From Vibrio agarivorans (lineage in GTDB: Bacteria > Pseudomonadota > Gammaproteobacteria > Enterobacterales > Vibrionaceae): a stretch of DNA of 64,000 nt. Position numbers and translations under genes: made by a program. The stretch is from assembly GCF_030409635.1 (NCBI RefSeq), contig NZ_JAUFQF010000004.1, forward strand, positions 186,001 to 250,000, in the 5' to 3' direction. The notes beneath the pieces were generated by a model, which was not told where the DNA came from, did not search any database, and saw nothing but the letters and a program-made list of their open reading frames with translations. Positions 18,859-27,897 of this stretch are shown one piece after another; position 1 is the stretch's first letter; the number at the start of each line of letters is the position of its first letter.

Positions 18859-18893
18859 ACAAAAAAGGTGAGCTTTTTTGCTCACCTTTTGTT
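18859..18893. terminator. Terminator of pomAB (bidirectional form)
   Basis: A perfect 11-bp stem AAAAGGTGAGC/GCTCACCTTTT with a 6-T loop and, on the minus strand, a T-run after the stem. Confidence 0.88.
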
Positions 18894-18898
18894 GCTTG

Positions 18899-19843
18899 TT
18901 ATTCGCTCACGTTGACTTCATCACTGTAGAGCGGTTCGCCTTGCATGATACTGATCTCTACACGGCGATTTCGTGAACGCATCGCTTCGTTCTCATTCGG
19001 CACGAGCGGCTTAGTATCGGCTAAACCTTGTACCCGCATGCGTTGATATGGGAAACCACGTACTTTTTCCATCTCTTGCGCTACGGATACAGCGCGCTGT
19101 GATGAGAGGTCCCAATTGGAACGATACAGCTCCGAATCTAAACGCTGATTGTCTGTGTGGCCCGAGACGCTTATCATCCCCGGAACGTCTTTCACCAAGT
19201 CGGCAATCTGTCGCACCAAAGGACGGAACTTAGGCTGCAAGAAAGCAGAACCTTCGGGGAATGCGCCTTTCTCTCGGATACGAATCACAATCTGCTGCCC
19301 AAGGTTTTCTACCTCTATCGCGCCGCTATCAATTTCTCTATCCAGCGCTTTTTTGATCGCTTCTTCAAGCGTCTCCATCTCTTGCGCCATGGCCTCAGAT
19401 TGCTGCTGGTTCATCTCCGATTCAACGTTCTGGTTATTCTGCGTTGACGTTTCCGGAGATTGACCGCCGTCTAACTGGCCAGCGTCGCGTTGCGCGCCAC
19501 CCGCTCTGTCAGACTCTCCTTCGTGGAACTCCAGCGTTTGCTGAGTGATGTCCATGGTTTGCTGCATTATGACATCAATGGGGGTCGGCTCTGGTCTGCC
19601 AGGGCGAAATTCTTGTGCGATGATGCTGGTGCCTTTTGGAATGTCTTTGACTTCCAATCGGTTTTGTACACCAAAAGCGAACTTCATCGAACCTGCAATT
19701 TGCTTGAACTTGAGGACATCCATCTCAGAAAACGACAACAAAAGAACGAAGAAACACATCAATAACGACATCAAGTCGGCAAACGTGCCCATCCATTGGG
19801 GAAGCCCCGGAGGTGGACACTTACAATTTTGATCATCTTCCAT
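18899..19843 (-). CDS. pomB: Sodium-driven flagellar motor stator protein PomB
   Basis: B subunit of the Na+ stator of the polar flagellum, 314 residues. One membrane segment (about 19-43) holds the essential ion-binding Asp at residue 23 in GTFADLMSLLM. A plug/linker rich in Gln and Asn follows, then the OmpA-like peptidoglycan-binding domain (about 170-300) with SGHTDNQ and SRNRRVEIS. The PomB-type N-terminus with CPPPGLP indicates the sodium rather than proton stator. It follows pomA after 10 bp. Confidence 0.96.
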   Translation of the reverse strand: MEDDQNCKCPPPGLPQWMGTFADLMSLLMCFFVLLLSFSEMDVLKFKQIAGSMKFAFGVQNRLEVKDIPKGTSIIAQEFRPGRPEPTPIDVIMQQTMDITQQTLEFHEGESDRAGGAQRDAGQLDGGQSPETSTQNNQNVESEMNQQQSEAMAQEMETLEEAIKKALDREIDSGAIEVENLGQQIVIRIREKGAFPEGSAFLQPKFRPLVRQIADLVKDVPGMISVSGHTDNQRLDSELYRSNWDLSSQRAVSVAQEMEKVRGFPYQRMRVQGLADTKPLVPNENEAMRSRNRRVEISIMQGEPLYSDEVNVSE

Positions 19844-19853
19844 CTTTATGTCC

Positions 19854-20618
19854 TTACTCAGCGTCTACGCCAAGTGAGCGTTTACCTTCGTTGAGGTAGT
19901 TCTTCAAGTAACTGTCTATCACTCGTGGGTTCTGACCATCTTGAATAGCCAACACACCGTCCATAATCAAACGACGATTGAGGGTCTCTTGCTCACGGCG
20001 CAGAGCCAATTTGTCCGCAATCGGGAAAAACACCATGTTAGACAAAATCGCGCCGTACAGGGTGGTAAGAAGTGCAACAGCCATCGCAGGACCGATAGAC
20101 TTTGGATCATCCATGTTAGAAAGCATCGCCACCAAGCCGACCAAGGTACCAATCATCCCCATCGCTGGGGCAACATCACCAAACGCTCGAAAAACCGCGC
20201 CACCACTATCATGACGGTTATCCGTCAGGCCGATATCTTTTTGCAACGCCGTACGCACCACATCCGCATCATGTCCATCAACGAGAAGATCAATGCCCTT
20301 TTGCATAAAGCTGTTGGTGATCTCCATCTCCTCAAGCGCTAAGAAACCGCCTTTACGAGCGGCATCAGCCATCTCGACAATTTTAGCAATCAAGTCTTCA
20401 GGCTCATCGGTTTTAAACATAAATGCTTTCGCAGCAATTTTTGCCGCACCGAAAAACTGCCCCATAGTGAATTTCATCAACACCACGAAGGTAGAACCAC
20501 CCACAACGATTAAGATCGAGGTGACGTCGACAAACATAGTAATGCTGCCGCCTAATACCATCGCCATAATAACGAAGGCGAAACCACCAATTAGCCCTAT
20601 CAGGGTTGCTAAATCCAC
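19854..20618 (-). CDS. pomA: Sodium-driven flagellar motor stator protein PomA
   Basis: A subunit of the Na+ stator, 254 residues with four membrane helices (two near the N-terminus, two around 150-200, including DVAPAMGMIGTLVGLVAML). The cytoplasmic loop carries charged residues that contact the rotor protein FliG. The start is a GTG (VDLATLIGLIGG) with GAGGAG six nt upstream, agreeing with PomA of other Vibrio. The frame stays open to an ATG 51 bp further up, but that extension is very polar and lacks a good SD. Confidence 0.96.
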   Translation of the reverse strand: MDLATLIGLIGGFAFVIMAMVLGGSITMFVDVTSILIVVGGSTFVVLMKFTMGQFFGAAKIAAKAFMFKTDEPEDLIAKIVEMADAARKGGFLALEEMEITNSFMQKGIDLLVDGHDADVVRTALQKDIGLTDNRHDSGGAVFRAFGDVAPAMGMIGTLVGLVAMLSNMDDPKSIGPAMAVALLTTLYGAILSNMVFFPIADKLALRREQETLNRRLIMDGVLAIQDGQNPRVIDSYLKNYLNEGKRSLGVDAE

Positions 20619-20739
20619 TCGATACTCCTCGCTTCTCTTTTCTTGCGCGTCTATCTCTTCAATCGCCATGGCCTACGCAGCCAAATAACTGAGTACGCAC
20701 TCGCGCATATCTTACGCAGAGTAAACTGCTTTAAAAGAA

Positions 20740-20766
20740 TTATCGGCACCTGGAAGGTAACTTTTA
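20740..20766 (-). promoter_or_regulatory. Sigma-28 (FliA) promoter of pomAB
   Basis: On the minus strand TAAAAGTT (20766-20759), an 11-bp spacer and GCCGATAA (20747-20740) match the FliA consensus, the -10 perfectly (8/8) and the -35 at 6/8. The transcript would start near 20733 with a leader of about 115 nt. Stator genes are late flagellar genes in Vibrio, so this fits. Confidence 0.75.
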
Positions 20767-20892
20767 ATGAAAATGCGCGTTTTTTTCCAGTAAGGCCACA
20801 AAATGTAGCCAAACAAGCATAACTTCAACAAGTTACCACCAAGATAATTGCGTCTAATCGCGCGACTTTTCCGACAAAAACCACTGATAAGT

Positions 20893-20921
20893 TTGACCAA
20901 TACCCTGCCCTGATGTAACTT
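20893..20921 (+). promoter_or_regulatory. Candidate promoter of xseB-ispA-dxs
   Basis: TTGACC (20893-20898) and TAACTT (20916-20921) have a 17-bp spacer, about 30 bp before the xseB start. The -10 match is weak. Confidence 0.35.
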
Positions 20922-20950
20922 GCGAGCATCTATTAAATAAGAGACATTTC

Positions 20951-21193
20951 ATGGCCAGCAAGAAACCCGAAAACATGAGCTTTGAAGCCAGCATTGAAGA
21001 GCTTGATGGCTTGGTTGAACAGCTTGAAAACGGTGATTTAGCCCTAGAAGACGCTCTGAAAAAATTCGAGCGTGGTATCGCATTAGCTCGTGCAAGCCAA
21101 ACCAAGCTTGAGCAAGCTGAACAGCGTGTGAGCATCCTGCTAGAGCAAGGACAAGACGCCGAACTTAGCGAATTTCATACAGAACAAGACTAA
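20951..21193 (+). CDS. xseB: Exodeoxyribonuclease VII small subunit
   Basis: An 80-residue helical protein, the small subunit that coats the large XseA subunit of exonuclease VII, which degrades single-stranded DNA. The family motif is clear: SFEASIEELDGLVEQLENG, then ALEDALKKFERGIALAR. ATG with AAGAGA upstream. First gene of xseB-ispA-dxs, an arrangement conserved in gammaproteobacteria; ispA follows after 15 bp. Confidence 0.96.
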   Translation: MASKKPENMSFEASIEELDGLVEQLENGDLALEDALKKFERGIALARASQTKLEQAEQRVSILLEQGQDAELSEFHTEQD

Positions 21194-21208
21194 ATAATAG
21201 ATAACTCT

Positions 21209-22093
21209 ATGATTGCGGCTTTAAGCGAATATCAATCGCGCAATAATCAACAATTGGATGTCTGGTTATCCCAACTACCACATCAAGATAACGCGCTAAT
21301 CCAAGCAATGAAATATGGCCTACTGCTTGGCGGTAAGCGAGCACGGCCATTTTTGGTCTATGCTGTAGGCACAATGCTTGGACAATCTCTGCAAGATTTG
21401 GACACGCCAGCATCGGCCATTGAGTGTGTACATGCCTACTCTCTCATTCACGATGATTTACCTGCGATGGATGACGATGAGTTGCGCCGCGGCCAGCCAA
21501 CTTGTCACATTAAGTTTGACGAAGCCACCGCTATCTTGACCGGTGATGCACTGCAAACTCTCGCGTTTACGATTTTGGCGGATGGATCTCTTGCACCCAA
21601 TGCTGAATCTCTGCGTATCAAAATGGTATCAGAGTTAGCCAAAGCCTCTGGCGCGCAAGGGATGTGCGTAGGGCAAAGCCTTGACCTTCAGGCCGAGAAC
21701 AAAGCGGTTTCTTTGTCTCAGCTAGAGGAGATTCATCGCAACAAAACCGGCGCACTTATCTCATGCGCTGTGCGTTTGGGCGCACTGGCAGCAGGTGAAA
21801 AAGGCGTTGACGTGTTACCGGCCCTTGATCGCTACGCGAAAGCGGTCGGGTTAGCCTTCCAAGTCCAAGATGACATTTTGGATGTGGTAGGAGACACAAA
21901 AACGCTAGGCAAGCCTCAAGGTTCTGATCTAGCGCTGCACAAAAGCACTTACCCTGCTCTACTTGGGCTTGAAGGTGCGCAGCAAAAAGCGAGCTTACTG
22001 CTCGAAGAAGCACTCCGCGCTTTAGACGAAGTGCCTTACGATACGACATTATTACAATCTTTTGCTCGATACGTGATCGAGCGAGAGAGCTAA
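21209..22093 (+). CDS. ispA: (2E,6E)-farnesyl diphosphate synthase
   Basis: Condenses IPP with DMAPP and then GPP to farnesyl diphosphate, the precursor of quinones and undecaprenyl carrier. The two aspartate-rich motifs are DDLPAMDDD (82-90, with the two-residue insertion typical of bacterial type II enzymes) and DDILD (221-225). GGKRARPF at 41-48 is the IPP-binding segment. The length, 294 residues, is usual. It lies between xseB and dxs with gaps of 15 and 21 bp. Confidence 0.96.
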   Translation: MIAALSEYQSRNNQQLDVWLSQLPHQDNALIQAMKYGLLLGGKRARPFLVYAVGTMLGQSLQDLDTPASAIECVHAYSLIHDDLPAMDDDELRRGQPTCHIKFDEATAILTGDALQTLAFTILADGSLAPNAESLRIKMVSELAKASGAQGMCVGQSLDLQAENKAVSLSQLEEIHRNKTGALISCAVRLGALAAGEKGVDVLPALDRYAKAVGLAFQVQDDILDVVGDTKTLGKPQGSDLALHKSTYPALLGLEGAQQKASLLLEEALRALDEVPYDTTLLQSFARYVIERES

Positions 22094-22114
22094 ACAATAA
22101 GTGCGCGAATTAGA

Positions 22115-23980
22115 ATGACACTAGATATTTCAAAATATCCAACGCTAGCTTTAGCAAATACGCCAGAAGAGCTTCGCAGTCTGCCAAAAGAGATGCTACC
22201 AAAGCTGTGTGAAGAACTACGCACCTATCTACTGAACTCTGTCAGCCAGTCCAGTGGTCACCTTGCGTCTGGCCTCGGTACCGTCGAGCTTACCGTTGCG
22301 ATTCATTACGTCTATCACACACCGTTTGACCAACTCGTCTGGGACGTAGGTCATCAAGCTTATCCACATAAGATCCTAACAGGTCGTCGTGACCAGATGC
22401 CGACCATTCGTCAAAAAGATGGACTTCACCCCTTCCCTTGGCGTGAAGAGAGCGAATATGACACGCTTTCGGTAGGGCACTCTTCAACATCGATCAGTGC
22501 CGGTCTTGGCATGGCAATCTCCGCCGCCAAAGAAGGCAAAAATCGCAAAGTAGTCAGTGTGATTGGTGACGGTGCAATTACCGCAGGTATGGCATTTGAA
22601 GCGATGAACCACGCGGGTGATGTGCACCCAGATATGCTGGTTGTTCTCAACGACAACGAAATGTCTATCTCAGAGAATGTTGGCGCACTCAATAATCATC
22701 TGGCACAGCTGTTATCTGGCAATTTTTATACTTCTATCCGCGAGGGTGGTAAGAAAGTGCTGTCTGGTGTCCCACCCATCAAAGAGCTGGTACGCCGCAC
22801 CGAGGAACACCTCAAAGGCATGGTAGTTCCGGGCACGCTATTTGAAGAGCTCGGCTTTAACTACATTGGCCCCATTGATGGCCATGATGTGCTTGATTTG
22901 GTTAAGACTCTGAAGAATATGCGAGACCTCAAAGGACCGCAGTTCTTGCATATCATGACTAAAAAAGGCAAAGGCTATGAGCCTGCCGAGCGCGACCCAA
23001 TTGGCTATCACGGCGTTCCTAAGTTCGACCCCGCGAAAAGTAAGCTACCAAAAAGTTCAGGCGGTAAGCCGACCTTCTCCAACATTTTTGGAGACTTCTT
23101 ATGTGACATGGCGGCGCAAGATCCTAAGTTGATGGCGATCACCCCAGCCATGCGAGAAGGCTCTGGTATGGTGCGCTTCTCTAAAGAGTTCCCAGAGCAA
23201 TATTTTGATGTCGCGATCGCAGAGCAGCATGCCGTAACACTGGCAACGGGTCTAGCGATTGGTGGCAACAAACCTATCGTCGCCATCTACTCGACCTTCT
23301 TGCAGCGCGGCTATGACCAGCTTATCCACGACGTGGCCATCATGAACTTACCTGTTATGTTCGCAATTGACCGCGCGGGATTAGTGGGTGCCGATGGCCA
23401 AACTCACCAAGGAGCGTTTGATCTAAGCTTTATGCGCTGTATTCCAAACATGGTGATCATGGCGCCAAGCGATGAGAATGAGTGTCGCCAGATGCTCTAC
23501 ACCGGCCATCAACACCAAGGTCCAAGTGCAGTCCGTTACCCTCGCGGTAGTGGCTGTGGTGCTGAGATTGAATCACAATTTACTGCTCTAGAGATCGGCA
23601 AAGGGCGAATGATTCGCCGCGGTGAAAAAGTCGCCATCCTGAGCTTTGGTACTTTCCTACCTGACGCTCTGGAAGCCGCAGATGCCCTTAATGCAACGGT
23701 TGCCGATATGCGCTTTGTCAAACCGCTTGATGAGGCGCTGATCACTGAGTTAGCACAATCTCACGATGTATTGGTCACCTTAGAAGAAAACGCCATAGCA
23801 GGCGGCGCTGGCTCTAGTGTTATCGAGTTCTTGATGCAAGAGAAACTGATGAAACCAGTGCTAACACTCGGCCTTCCTGATAAGTTTGTCGCTCAAGGCT
23901 CACAACAAGAGCTCTATCAGGAGCTTGGGCTTGATGCCGAAGGGATTCGCCAGTCAATTGAGCGTTATTTGGCAAAGTAA
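22115..23980 (+). CDS. dxs: 1-deoxy-D-xylulose-5-phosphate synthase
   Basis: Thiamine-diphosphate enzyme that joins pyruvate and glyceraldehyde 3-phosphate in the first step of the MEP isoprenoid pathway. At 621 residues it is full length. Visible motifs: [14 protein letters not shown] with the catalytic-site His, [13 protein letters not shown] with the Mg2+/TPP site, DGHD before the second domain, and the transketolase-like pyrimidine domain with AEQHAVT. ispA, two genes further along the pathway, is directly upstream. A terminator follows. Confidence 0.98.
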   Translation: MTLDISKYPTLALANTPEELRSLPKEMLPKLCEELRTYLLNSVSQSSGHLASGLGTVELTVAIHYVYHTPFDQLVWDVGHQAYPHKILTGRRDQMPTIRQKDGLHPFPWREESEYDTLSVGHSSTSISAGLGMAISAAKEGKNRKVVSVIGDGAITAGMAFEAMNHAGDVHPDMLVVLNDNEMSISENVGALNNHLAQLLSGNFYTSIREGGKKVLSGVPPIKELVRRTEEHLKGMVVPGTLFEELGFNYIGPIDGHDVLDLVKTLKNMRDLKGPQFLHIMTKKGKGYEPAERDPIGYHGVPKFDPAKSKLPKSSGGKPTFSNIFGDFLCDMAAQDPKLMAITPAMREGSGMVRFSKEFPEQYFDVAIAEQHAVTLATGLAIGGNKPIVAIYSTFLQRGYDQLIHDVAIMNLPVMFAIDRAGLVGADGQTHQGAFDLSFMRCIPNMVIMAPSDENECRQMLYTGHQHQGPSAVRYPRGSGCGAEIESQFTALEIGKGRMIRRGEKVAILSFGTFLPDALEAADALNATVADMRFVKPLDEALITELAQSHDVLVTLEENAIAGGAGSSVIEFLMQEKLMKPVLTLGLPDKFVAQGSQQELYQELGLDAEGIRQSIERYLAK

Positions 23981-24005
23981 GCAGATTACTTTCCTCTTAA
24001 TAGAC

Positions 24006-24037
24006 AAAAAGCAGACTGGTTGAAGTCTGCTTTTTTG
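24006..24037 (+). terminator. Rho-independent terminator of dxs
   Basis: Stem GCAGACT/AGTCTGC (24011-24017 with 24024-24030), 6-nt loop and six T; the preceding five A also allow partial function for the minus-strand truC transcript. Confidence 0.88.
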
Positions 24038-24057
24038 TGTCTTGCTGCCCAAAAAAA

Positions 24058-24780
24058 TTACTCTGGCTTTTGCCAGTCAAATTGCTCAAACAACCCTAGC
24101 CATGTTTCATCAAAGCTCGCTTCCAAGATCAATTCATCACCAGTAATCGGGTGGGTTAGCTCCAATCGAGAAGCATGTAGCAACAACCTGTGAGAATCAT
24201 AGTGCTCGCGAAACAGTCTATTGTGTTTACCGTCACCATGAGACGTGTCGCCGACAATAGGGTGGCGAAGGTGAGCCATATGGCGTCTCAATTGATGTTT
24301 GCGGCCGGTTTTGGGTTTCATCTCAACCAAGCAATAACGGCTAGTAGGAAAACGTCCGGTTGAATAAGGTACTTCGACCTTAGCCAGTGGCTCATACTGC
24401 GTGATCGCCTCTTGTGCTTCTTTCTCTTGGTCAGCAAATTTGTCGGCAATTTTGTCGAGTTCAACTTTTAGGGCGTAGTCCAGCGTGTCACCCTCTTCAA
24501 TCCAACCACGCACGATAGCATGGTAGGTTTTGACCATCTCATGATTGGCAAACATTGGCATCACTTGGGATGCCACTTCACTCGATAAAGCAAAAACCAA
24601 CACCCCTGATGTCGGGCGGTCTAAGCGATGTAATGGGAAGACATGCTGACCTATTTGGTCACGTAGTGTTTGCATCACGAACTGAGTTTCGTGTTTATCC
24701 AGCCATGAACGATGCACAAGCATGCCTGCTGGCTTGTTGACGGCAACCAGATACTCATCTTGATAAATAATCTCAAGCAT
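24058..24780 (-). CDS. truC: tRNA pseudouridine(65) synthase TruC
   Basis: RluA-family synthase that isomerises U65 in some tRNAs. The catalytic motif HRLDRPTSG gives Asp54; other family parts are VNKPAGMLVH near the start and KTGRKHQLRRHMAHL late. The 240 residues are slightly shorter than the E. coli enzyme. Its ATG overlaps the yqcC stop by one base (TAATG), and the yqcC-truC pair is conserved in enterics and vibrios. Confidence 0.94.
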   Translation of the reverse strand: MLEIIYQDEYLVAVNKPAGMLVHRSWLDKHETQFVMQTLRDQIGQHVFPLHRLDRPTSGVLVFALSSEVASQVMPMFANHEMVKTYHAIVRGWIEEGDTLDYALKVELDKIADKFADQEKEAQEAITQYEPLAKVEVPYSTGRFPTSRYCLVEMKPKTGRKHQLRRHMAHLRHPIVGDTSHGDGKHNRLFREHYDSHRLLLHASRLELTHPITGDELILEASFDETWLGLFEQFDWQKPE

Positions 24781-25094
24781 TATGCGCAGGCCTCATCAAT
24801 TTGTTTTAGTAACGCCACGAGATCATGCATCTCTGGTTGCTCTTTCCAAGCTTCTTCAAAATATGGGGTAATGGAAAATCCGCTCGGTAACGGTTGCTTT
24901 TGCTCAATCAGCCACTGCATTTTGGGCATAAAGATCCATTGAAGCCACTCACTTGGCGTCAAGGTATCGATCGCAAAAGGCTCACTGCTCATGAGTTTCT
25001 CTTGCACTGGCGGCGTGTCTTGCCAAATATTAAGGGCTTTTAAAGCTTGCTCAAGCTGATTCAGTAGCGGAAGAAGTACATGACTACGTGACAT
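24780..25094 (-). CDS. yqcC: YqcC family protein (DUF446)
   Basis: A 104-residue cytosolic protein of unknown function. Family features are the N-terminal helical part with LLNQLEQALKALNIWQ, the segment PFAIDTLTPSEWLQWIFMPKMQWLIE, and the ending FEEAW. It is always next to truC, so a link to tRNA modification or its control is possible but unproven. The stop codon overlaps the truC start. Confidence 0.9.
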   Translation of the reverse strand: MSRSHVLLPLLNQLEQALKALNIWQDTPPVQEKLMSSEPFAIDTLTPSEWLQWIFMPKMQWLIEQKQPLPSGFSITPYFEEAWKEQPEMHDLVALLKQIDEACA

Positions 25095-25184
25095 TGTTCA
25101 CCAAGTAAATTGCATCTAGACCTTGAAAATGGCGCTAAGGATACCATTTAACAGGGTATTATTCTCTTTTATTGCTGAGTGCTT

Positions 25185-26228
25185 ATGGAAACGCTGCATA
25201 CCCTGACTGAACTTCTTCAAAATAGCGGTTGTGAATACCAAATTTACGATCTTGGTCGCCGAATTCAACCCATTGAAAATACACTTTTTGAAAAAGTCGA
25301 AAAGGGGTTACAAGCCTACCCTTACCCAGTGCAGCGTCAGGCCCAGCTTGCCATCGCTTACTGGAATGAATCTCAGCAACCTTGGATTTGGTTCCTCAAG
25401 TTTAATCTGGATGAAAGAGGCCTGCTAAAACAAGCCGATGTCGGTCAATTCATAAAGTTTGTCTTAGAAGCGATGGGCTCTCGACTTAGCAGTGAGATGA
25501 CAGATGAGCAGCAGCAAAAGCTTGCTAATAACCCTTATACCTTTAAGCCAAATGAAGACAAAATGGCGGTATTCCATAGTCACATCCGCGCAAAGCTCAA
25601 CTTAGAAACAAGCCAATACTACGAGCATGCACAGCACTATTTTACTGGCGATTTGGGTTGGAACAATTGGCAAACTGTGGGCTTGCAAGGTATTACCGAC
25701 ATCGCGGCACGCCTATCATCGCAGCAGAATCATGTCGCGGTTCGCAAAGCCCTAGCAAGCCTGCCGAATGAACCGCTGTACGCATTATTAGGTGCGCTTG
25801 AGCATACTCCGCTTCCTGAGAAGTTGGCACAGCGTTTATGTGACCAAGCCAAAGCACAAATCGAAAGCAATGAGCCAGACCTTTTCCTTCTATCTGCCCT
25901 TGTAAGAGCGCTTTCTGGTGCGCAAACTCAGAGTGTTGCTGATATTTACCAAGCCATCCTGAACTCCTCTCGATTGAGCCATCAAGAAGTACTCATCGGT
26001 ATCGCTGGGCGCAGTTGGCATTGGCTTACTGACCCAAAAACCGCAGAGCTGTTTTTACTCCGCCTTGCAGAGACCGGAAACCAAGCGCTGTTTAATCAGT
26101 TGTTTGCTGACTTAGTTATGTTGCCAGAGCTGCGTGTCGTGATGCTTCCACTCCTGCACAGCAACCCTTCACCTCAACTTGCTCAAGCGCTAATTAAGCT
26201 ACAAGACCACGCAAAGGCAGGCCAATGA
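25185..26228 (+). CDS. DUF3549 family protein
   Basis: A 347-residue protein of a Vibrio-type conserved family of unknown function. It is soluble, without signal peptide, and has a helical repeat-like C-terminal half (about 160-345). The frame opens at a GTG two codons earlier; ATG at 25185 gives METLHTLTELL. It overlaps the next small gene by 4 bp (ATGA). Divergent from yqcC. I recognise the family, not a function. Confidence 0.75.
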   Translation: METLHTLTELLQNSGCEYQIYDLGRRIQPIENTLFEKVEKGLQAYPYPVQRQAQLAIAYWNESQQPWIWFLKFNLDERGLLKQADVGQFIKFVLEAMGSRLSSEMTDEQQQKLANNPYTFKPNEDKMAVFHSHIRAKLNLETSQYYEHAQHYFTGDLGWNNWQTVGLQGITDIAARLSSQQNHVAVRKALASLPNEPLYALLGALEHTPLPEKLAQRLCDQAKAQIESNEPDLFLLSALVRALSGAQTQSVADIYQAILNSSRLSHQEVLIGIAGRSWHWLTDPKTAELFLLRLAETGNQALFNQLFADLVMLPELRVVMLPLLHSNPSPQLAQALIKLQDHAKAGQ

Positions 26229-26524
26229 TAGGCGACTTGTTAGCGATTCTAGGACTGAGCTTCGCTTGCTTCCTTTTTTGGCAACAGCGTCGTCAAGCGG
26301 AGCTCGCTAAAGCGGCAATCTCAAGAAAGTGTGATCAACTTGATCTTCAATTGGTGAGCATTGCATTAGGGGCGCATAGAATAAAAACGCCAGCAGGTCG
26401 CTGGCGTTGGCATACAGTTTATCAATTTGAGTTCTCCGCTCTTGGCGATGATTGTTATGTGGGAGAGTTAGTCATGATAGGGTTTAGGCCAATGAACTTC
26501 TCTCTTCCACCGCATCGTATGTAG
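26225..26524 (+). CDS. DUF3301 family small membrane-anchored protein
   Basis: 99 residues. One N-terminal membrane segment (about 3-19, LLAILGLSFACFLFW) followed by a basic stretch QQRRQAELAKAAISRKC and a beta-rich domain with GRWRWHTVYQFEFS. This matches DUF3301, a family of unknown function. It overlaps DUF3549 by ATGA, so both are co-translated. Its last 41 bp overlap the 3' end of the convergent acetyltransferase gene. Confidence 0.8.
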   Translation: MIGDLLAILGLSFACFLFWQQRRQAELAKAAISRKCDQLDLQLVSIALGAHRIKTPAGRWRWHTVYQFEFSALGDDCYVGELVMIGFRPMNFSLPPHRM

Positions 26525-27008
26525 TGTCTGCGTTCACGCTAAACATCAACTCATAATAGGGGCTAAACTCATCACGGGTTTGGCCTTGTATTTTAAACCC
26601 CAGCTTAGCAAGTAGCTTTAAAGAAGCGAGGTTATCAATGTTGACCGACGCCTTAACTTGAGTCAGCTCAAGGTGCTTCACTACTTTAGGGAAGAATGCC
26701 AGCAATGACTCCGTCGCTAAACCCTGTCCCCATACTGATTTGTCAAAAATAAAGCCAAGCTCGGGGGTCGTATCTAGATCAGAAATAAACAGGTGGCCAA
26801 TATACTCATTGGTGCTGCTTTGGACGACGGCTACTGAGTAGTTAGACTCATCGCTCATCATCGAATCAAATAGCTGCTTCGCACTGGCAACAGTATGTGG
26901 ACCGTTCATTTGCGCGCGATTCTTAGGGCAACAGTTCAACATAATGAATTCATTTCTGAATTCATTACTGTAAGGCAGTAACAGTGTTCTTCGCGTCACT
27001 AATGTCAC
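26484..27008 (-). CDS. GNAT family N-acetyltransferase (RimJ/RimL-like)
   Basis: A 174-residue acetyltransferase. The acetyl-CoA binding region reads VWGQGLATESLLAFF (motif A, Gln/Gly-x-Gly/Ala), preceded by GFIFDKS and followed by SVNIDNLASLKLLAKLGF, the pattern of the ribosomal-protein-type GNAT group. The start is a GTG with no clear SD; a second GTG lies three codons in. Substrate unknown. The 3' ends of this gene and DUF3301 overlap by 41 bp in convergent orientation. Confidence 0.78.
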   Translation of the reverse strand: MTLVTRRTLLLPYSNEFRNEFIMLNCCPKNRAQMNGPHTVASAKQLFDSMMSDESNYSVAVVQSSTNEYIGHLFISDLDTTPELGFIFDKSVWGQGLATESLLAFFPKVVKHLELTQVKASVNIDNLASLKLLAKLGFKIQGQTRDEFSPYYELMFSVNADTTYDAVEERSSLA

Positions 27009-27240
27009 AACATACTCTCACAAAATCATATCGCTGCCAGTGTGCCTAAGGCTCAACGACAGAGGTTCGTAAACGGGATAGTTATCTTGGATAGTTGCCA
27101 AAATAGACGGTTATCAAAGATAGATAGTAAAAGTGCGAACTGACGAAATTATTGTTGTGCTCTTTACTGTTAAGCGAGCATTCTTTATTGAGAGTCGTAT
27201 ACCGATAAATAACCACTTACTTTCAAGTGGCATAGAGCCA

Positions 27241-27275
27241 GAAAAGACAAGCCCCGATACTCTCGTATCGGGGCT
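27241..27275 (-). terminator. Terminator of the CsrB-type RNA
   Basis: A perfect 11-bp GC-rich stem (27265-27275 with 27250-27260), loop GAGA, then TGTCTTTTC on the minus strand. Confidence 0.88.
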
Positions 27276-27615
27276 AAAGTCTTACTCGCAGCGATCCGGC
27301 TACAAATTATGCTCCATGCATCATCCGTAATAGTGCTGAATCCTTCAGCTTTCCATTCATCGCCTTACCTAGCGGTGTCCTTTACTTCCATAATACTTTT
27401 CATCCTCGAAAAGTACTCATCACCCTATCCGTGAGTGGTGTCCATTGCATTCATCCTAAATGCGCATCCTACTTCATCCTGAAGTGCATCCTATTCGTCC
27501 CTAGTCTTACTTCCTGTAAGTCTCTGTCCTTGGGCTTCCTGCAATAACAACCTTGTTTGTATCGGCTTCTATTCCTAAAGCTCGATTTTTATCCTTAAGT
27601 CGACTCCCTGCCGAC
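27242..27615 (-). ncRNA. csrB: CsrB-family regulatory RNA
   Basis: No credible protein gene fits here, but the minus strand reads as a CsrA-sponge RNA of about 374 nt. It contains 21 GGA triplets, many as AGGATG or AGGAA in loops between short inverted repeats (for example CTTCAGGATGAAG and ACTTTTCGAGGATGAAAAGT). It ends in a strong terminator. CsrB-type RNAs bind many CsrA dimers and so relieve CsrA control of carbon flow, motility and virulence. Upstream are a promoter and a VarA/UvrY palindrome. Vibrio has several such RNAs (csrB, C, D); which one this is cannot be told. Confidence 0.88.
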
Positions 27616-27621
27616 ACCTAT

Positions 27622-27650
27622 AATCTACCTCTAACGAGTGACTCTCTCAA
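27622..27650 (-). promoter_or_regulatory. Candidate csrB promoter
   Basis: On the minus strand TTGAGA (27650-27645) and TAGATT (27627-27622) are 17 bp apart; transcription would start near 27615. Confidence 0.5.
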
Positions 27651-27774
27651 TACAGCTAGAAAATAGAAATTCTCCGAAAAAACACAAAGCAACCACTAAA
27701 ACAATAAATAACAACAACTTAAATAGAATTCAGGTCATAATCCACCTCACAAAATGCTAAATACTCACATAGGG

Positions 27775-27792
27775 TGTAAGAGATCTCTCACA
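27775..27792. promoter_or_regulatory. VarA/UvrY/GacA binding palindrome
   Basis: TGTAAGAGATCTCTCACA is almost the inverse of the UvrY site of E. coli csrB (TGTGAGAGATCTCTTACA) and matches the GacA-box pattern TGTAAG-N6-CTTACA in both arms but for one base. Its centre is about 168 bp upstream of the inferred csrB start, close to the distance in E. coli. It is also about 105 bp upstream of the next plus-strand gene. Confidence 0.85.
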
Positions 27793-27897
27793 CTCAGTTG
27801 CCCATTTATCCCTTCGGTAAAAAGACTCCCGTTCCAGACAAAGAATCGTTATCATGATCACTACCAAGCAATTAGCCGAATTTTGATAGGAGCGCTT

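Noticed and set aside
27133..27330. 65-residue plus-strand ORF
   Set aside because: It runs through the terminator of the CsrB-type RNA, has no SD, and its sequence has no family character.
27541..27570. GCCGATAC on the minus strand inside csrB
   Set aside because: No matching -35 at the required spacing; part of a structured RNA.
27850..27870. Fur-box-like sequence near 27850
   Set aside because: Only a loose match to the GATAAT repeat pattern.
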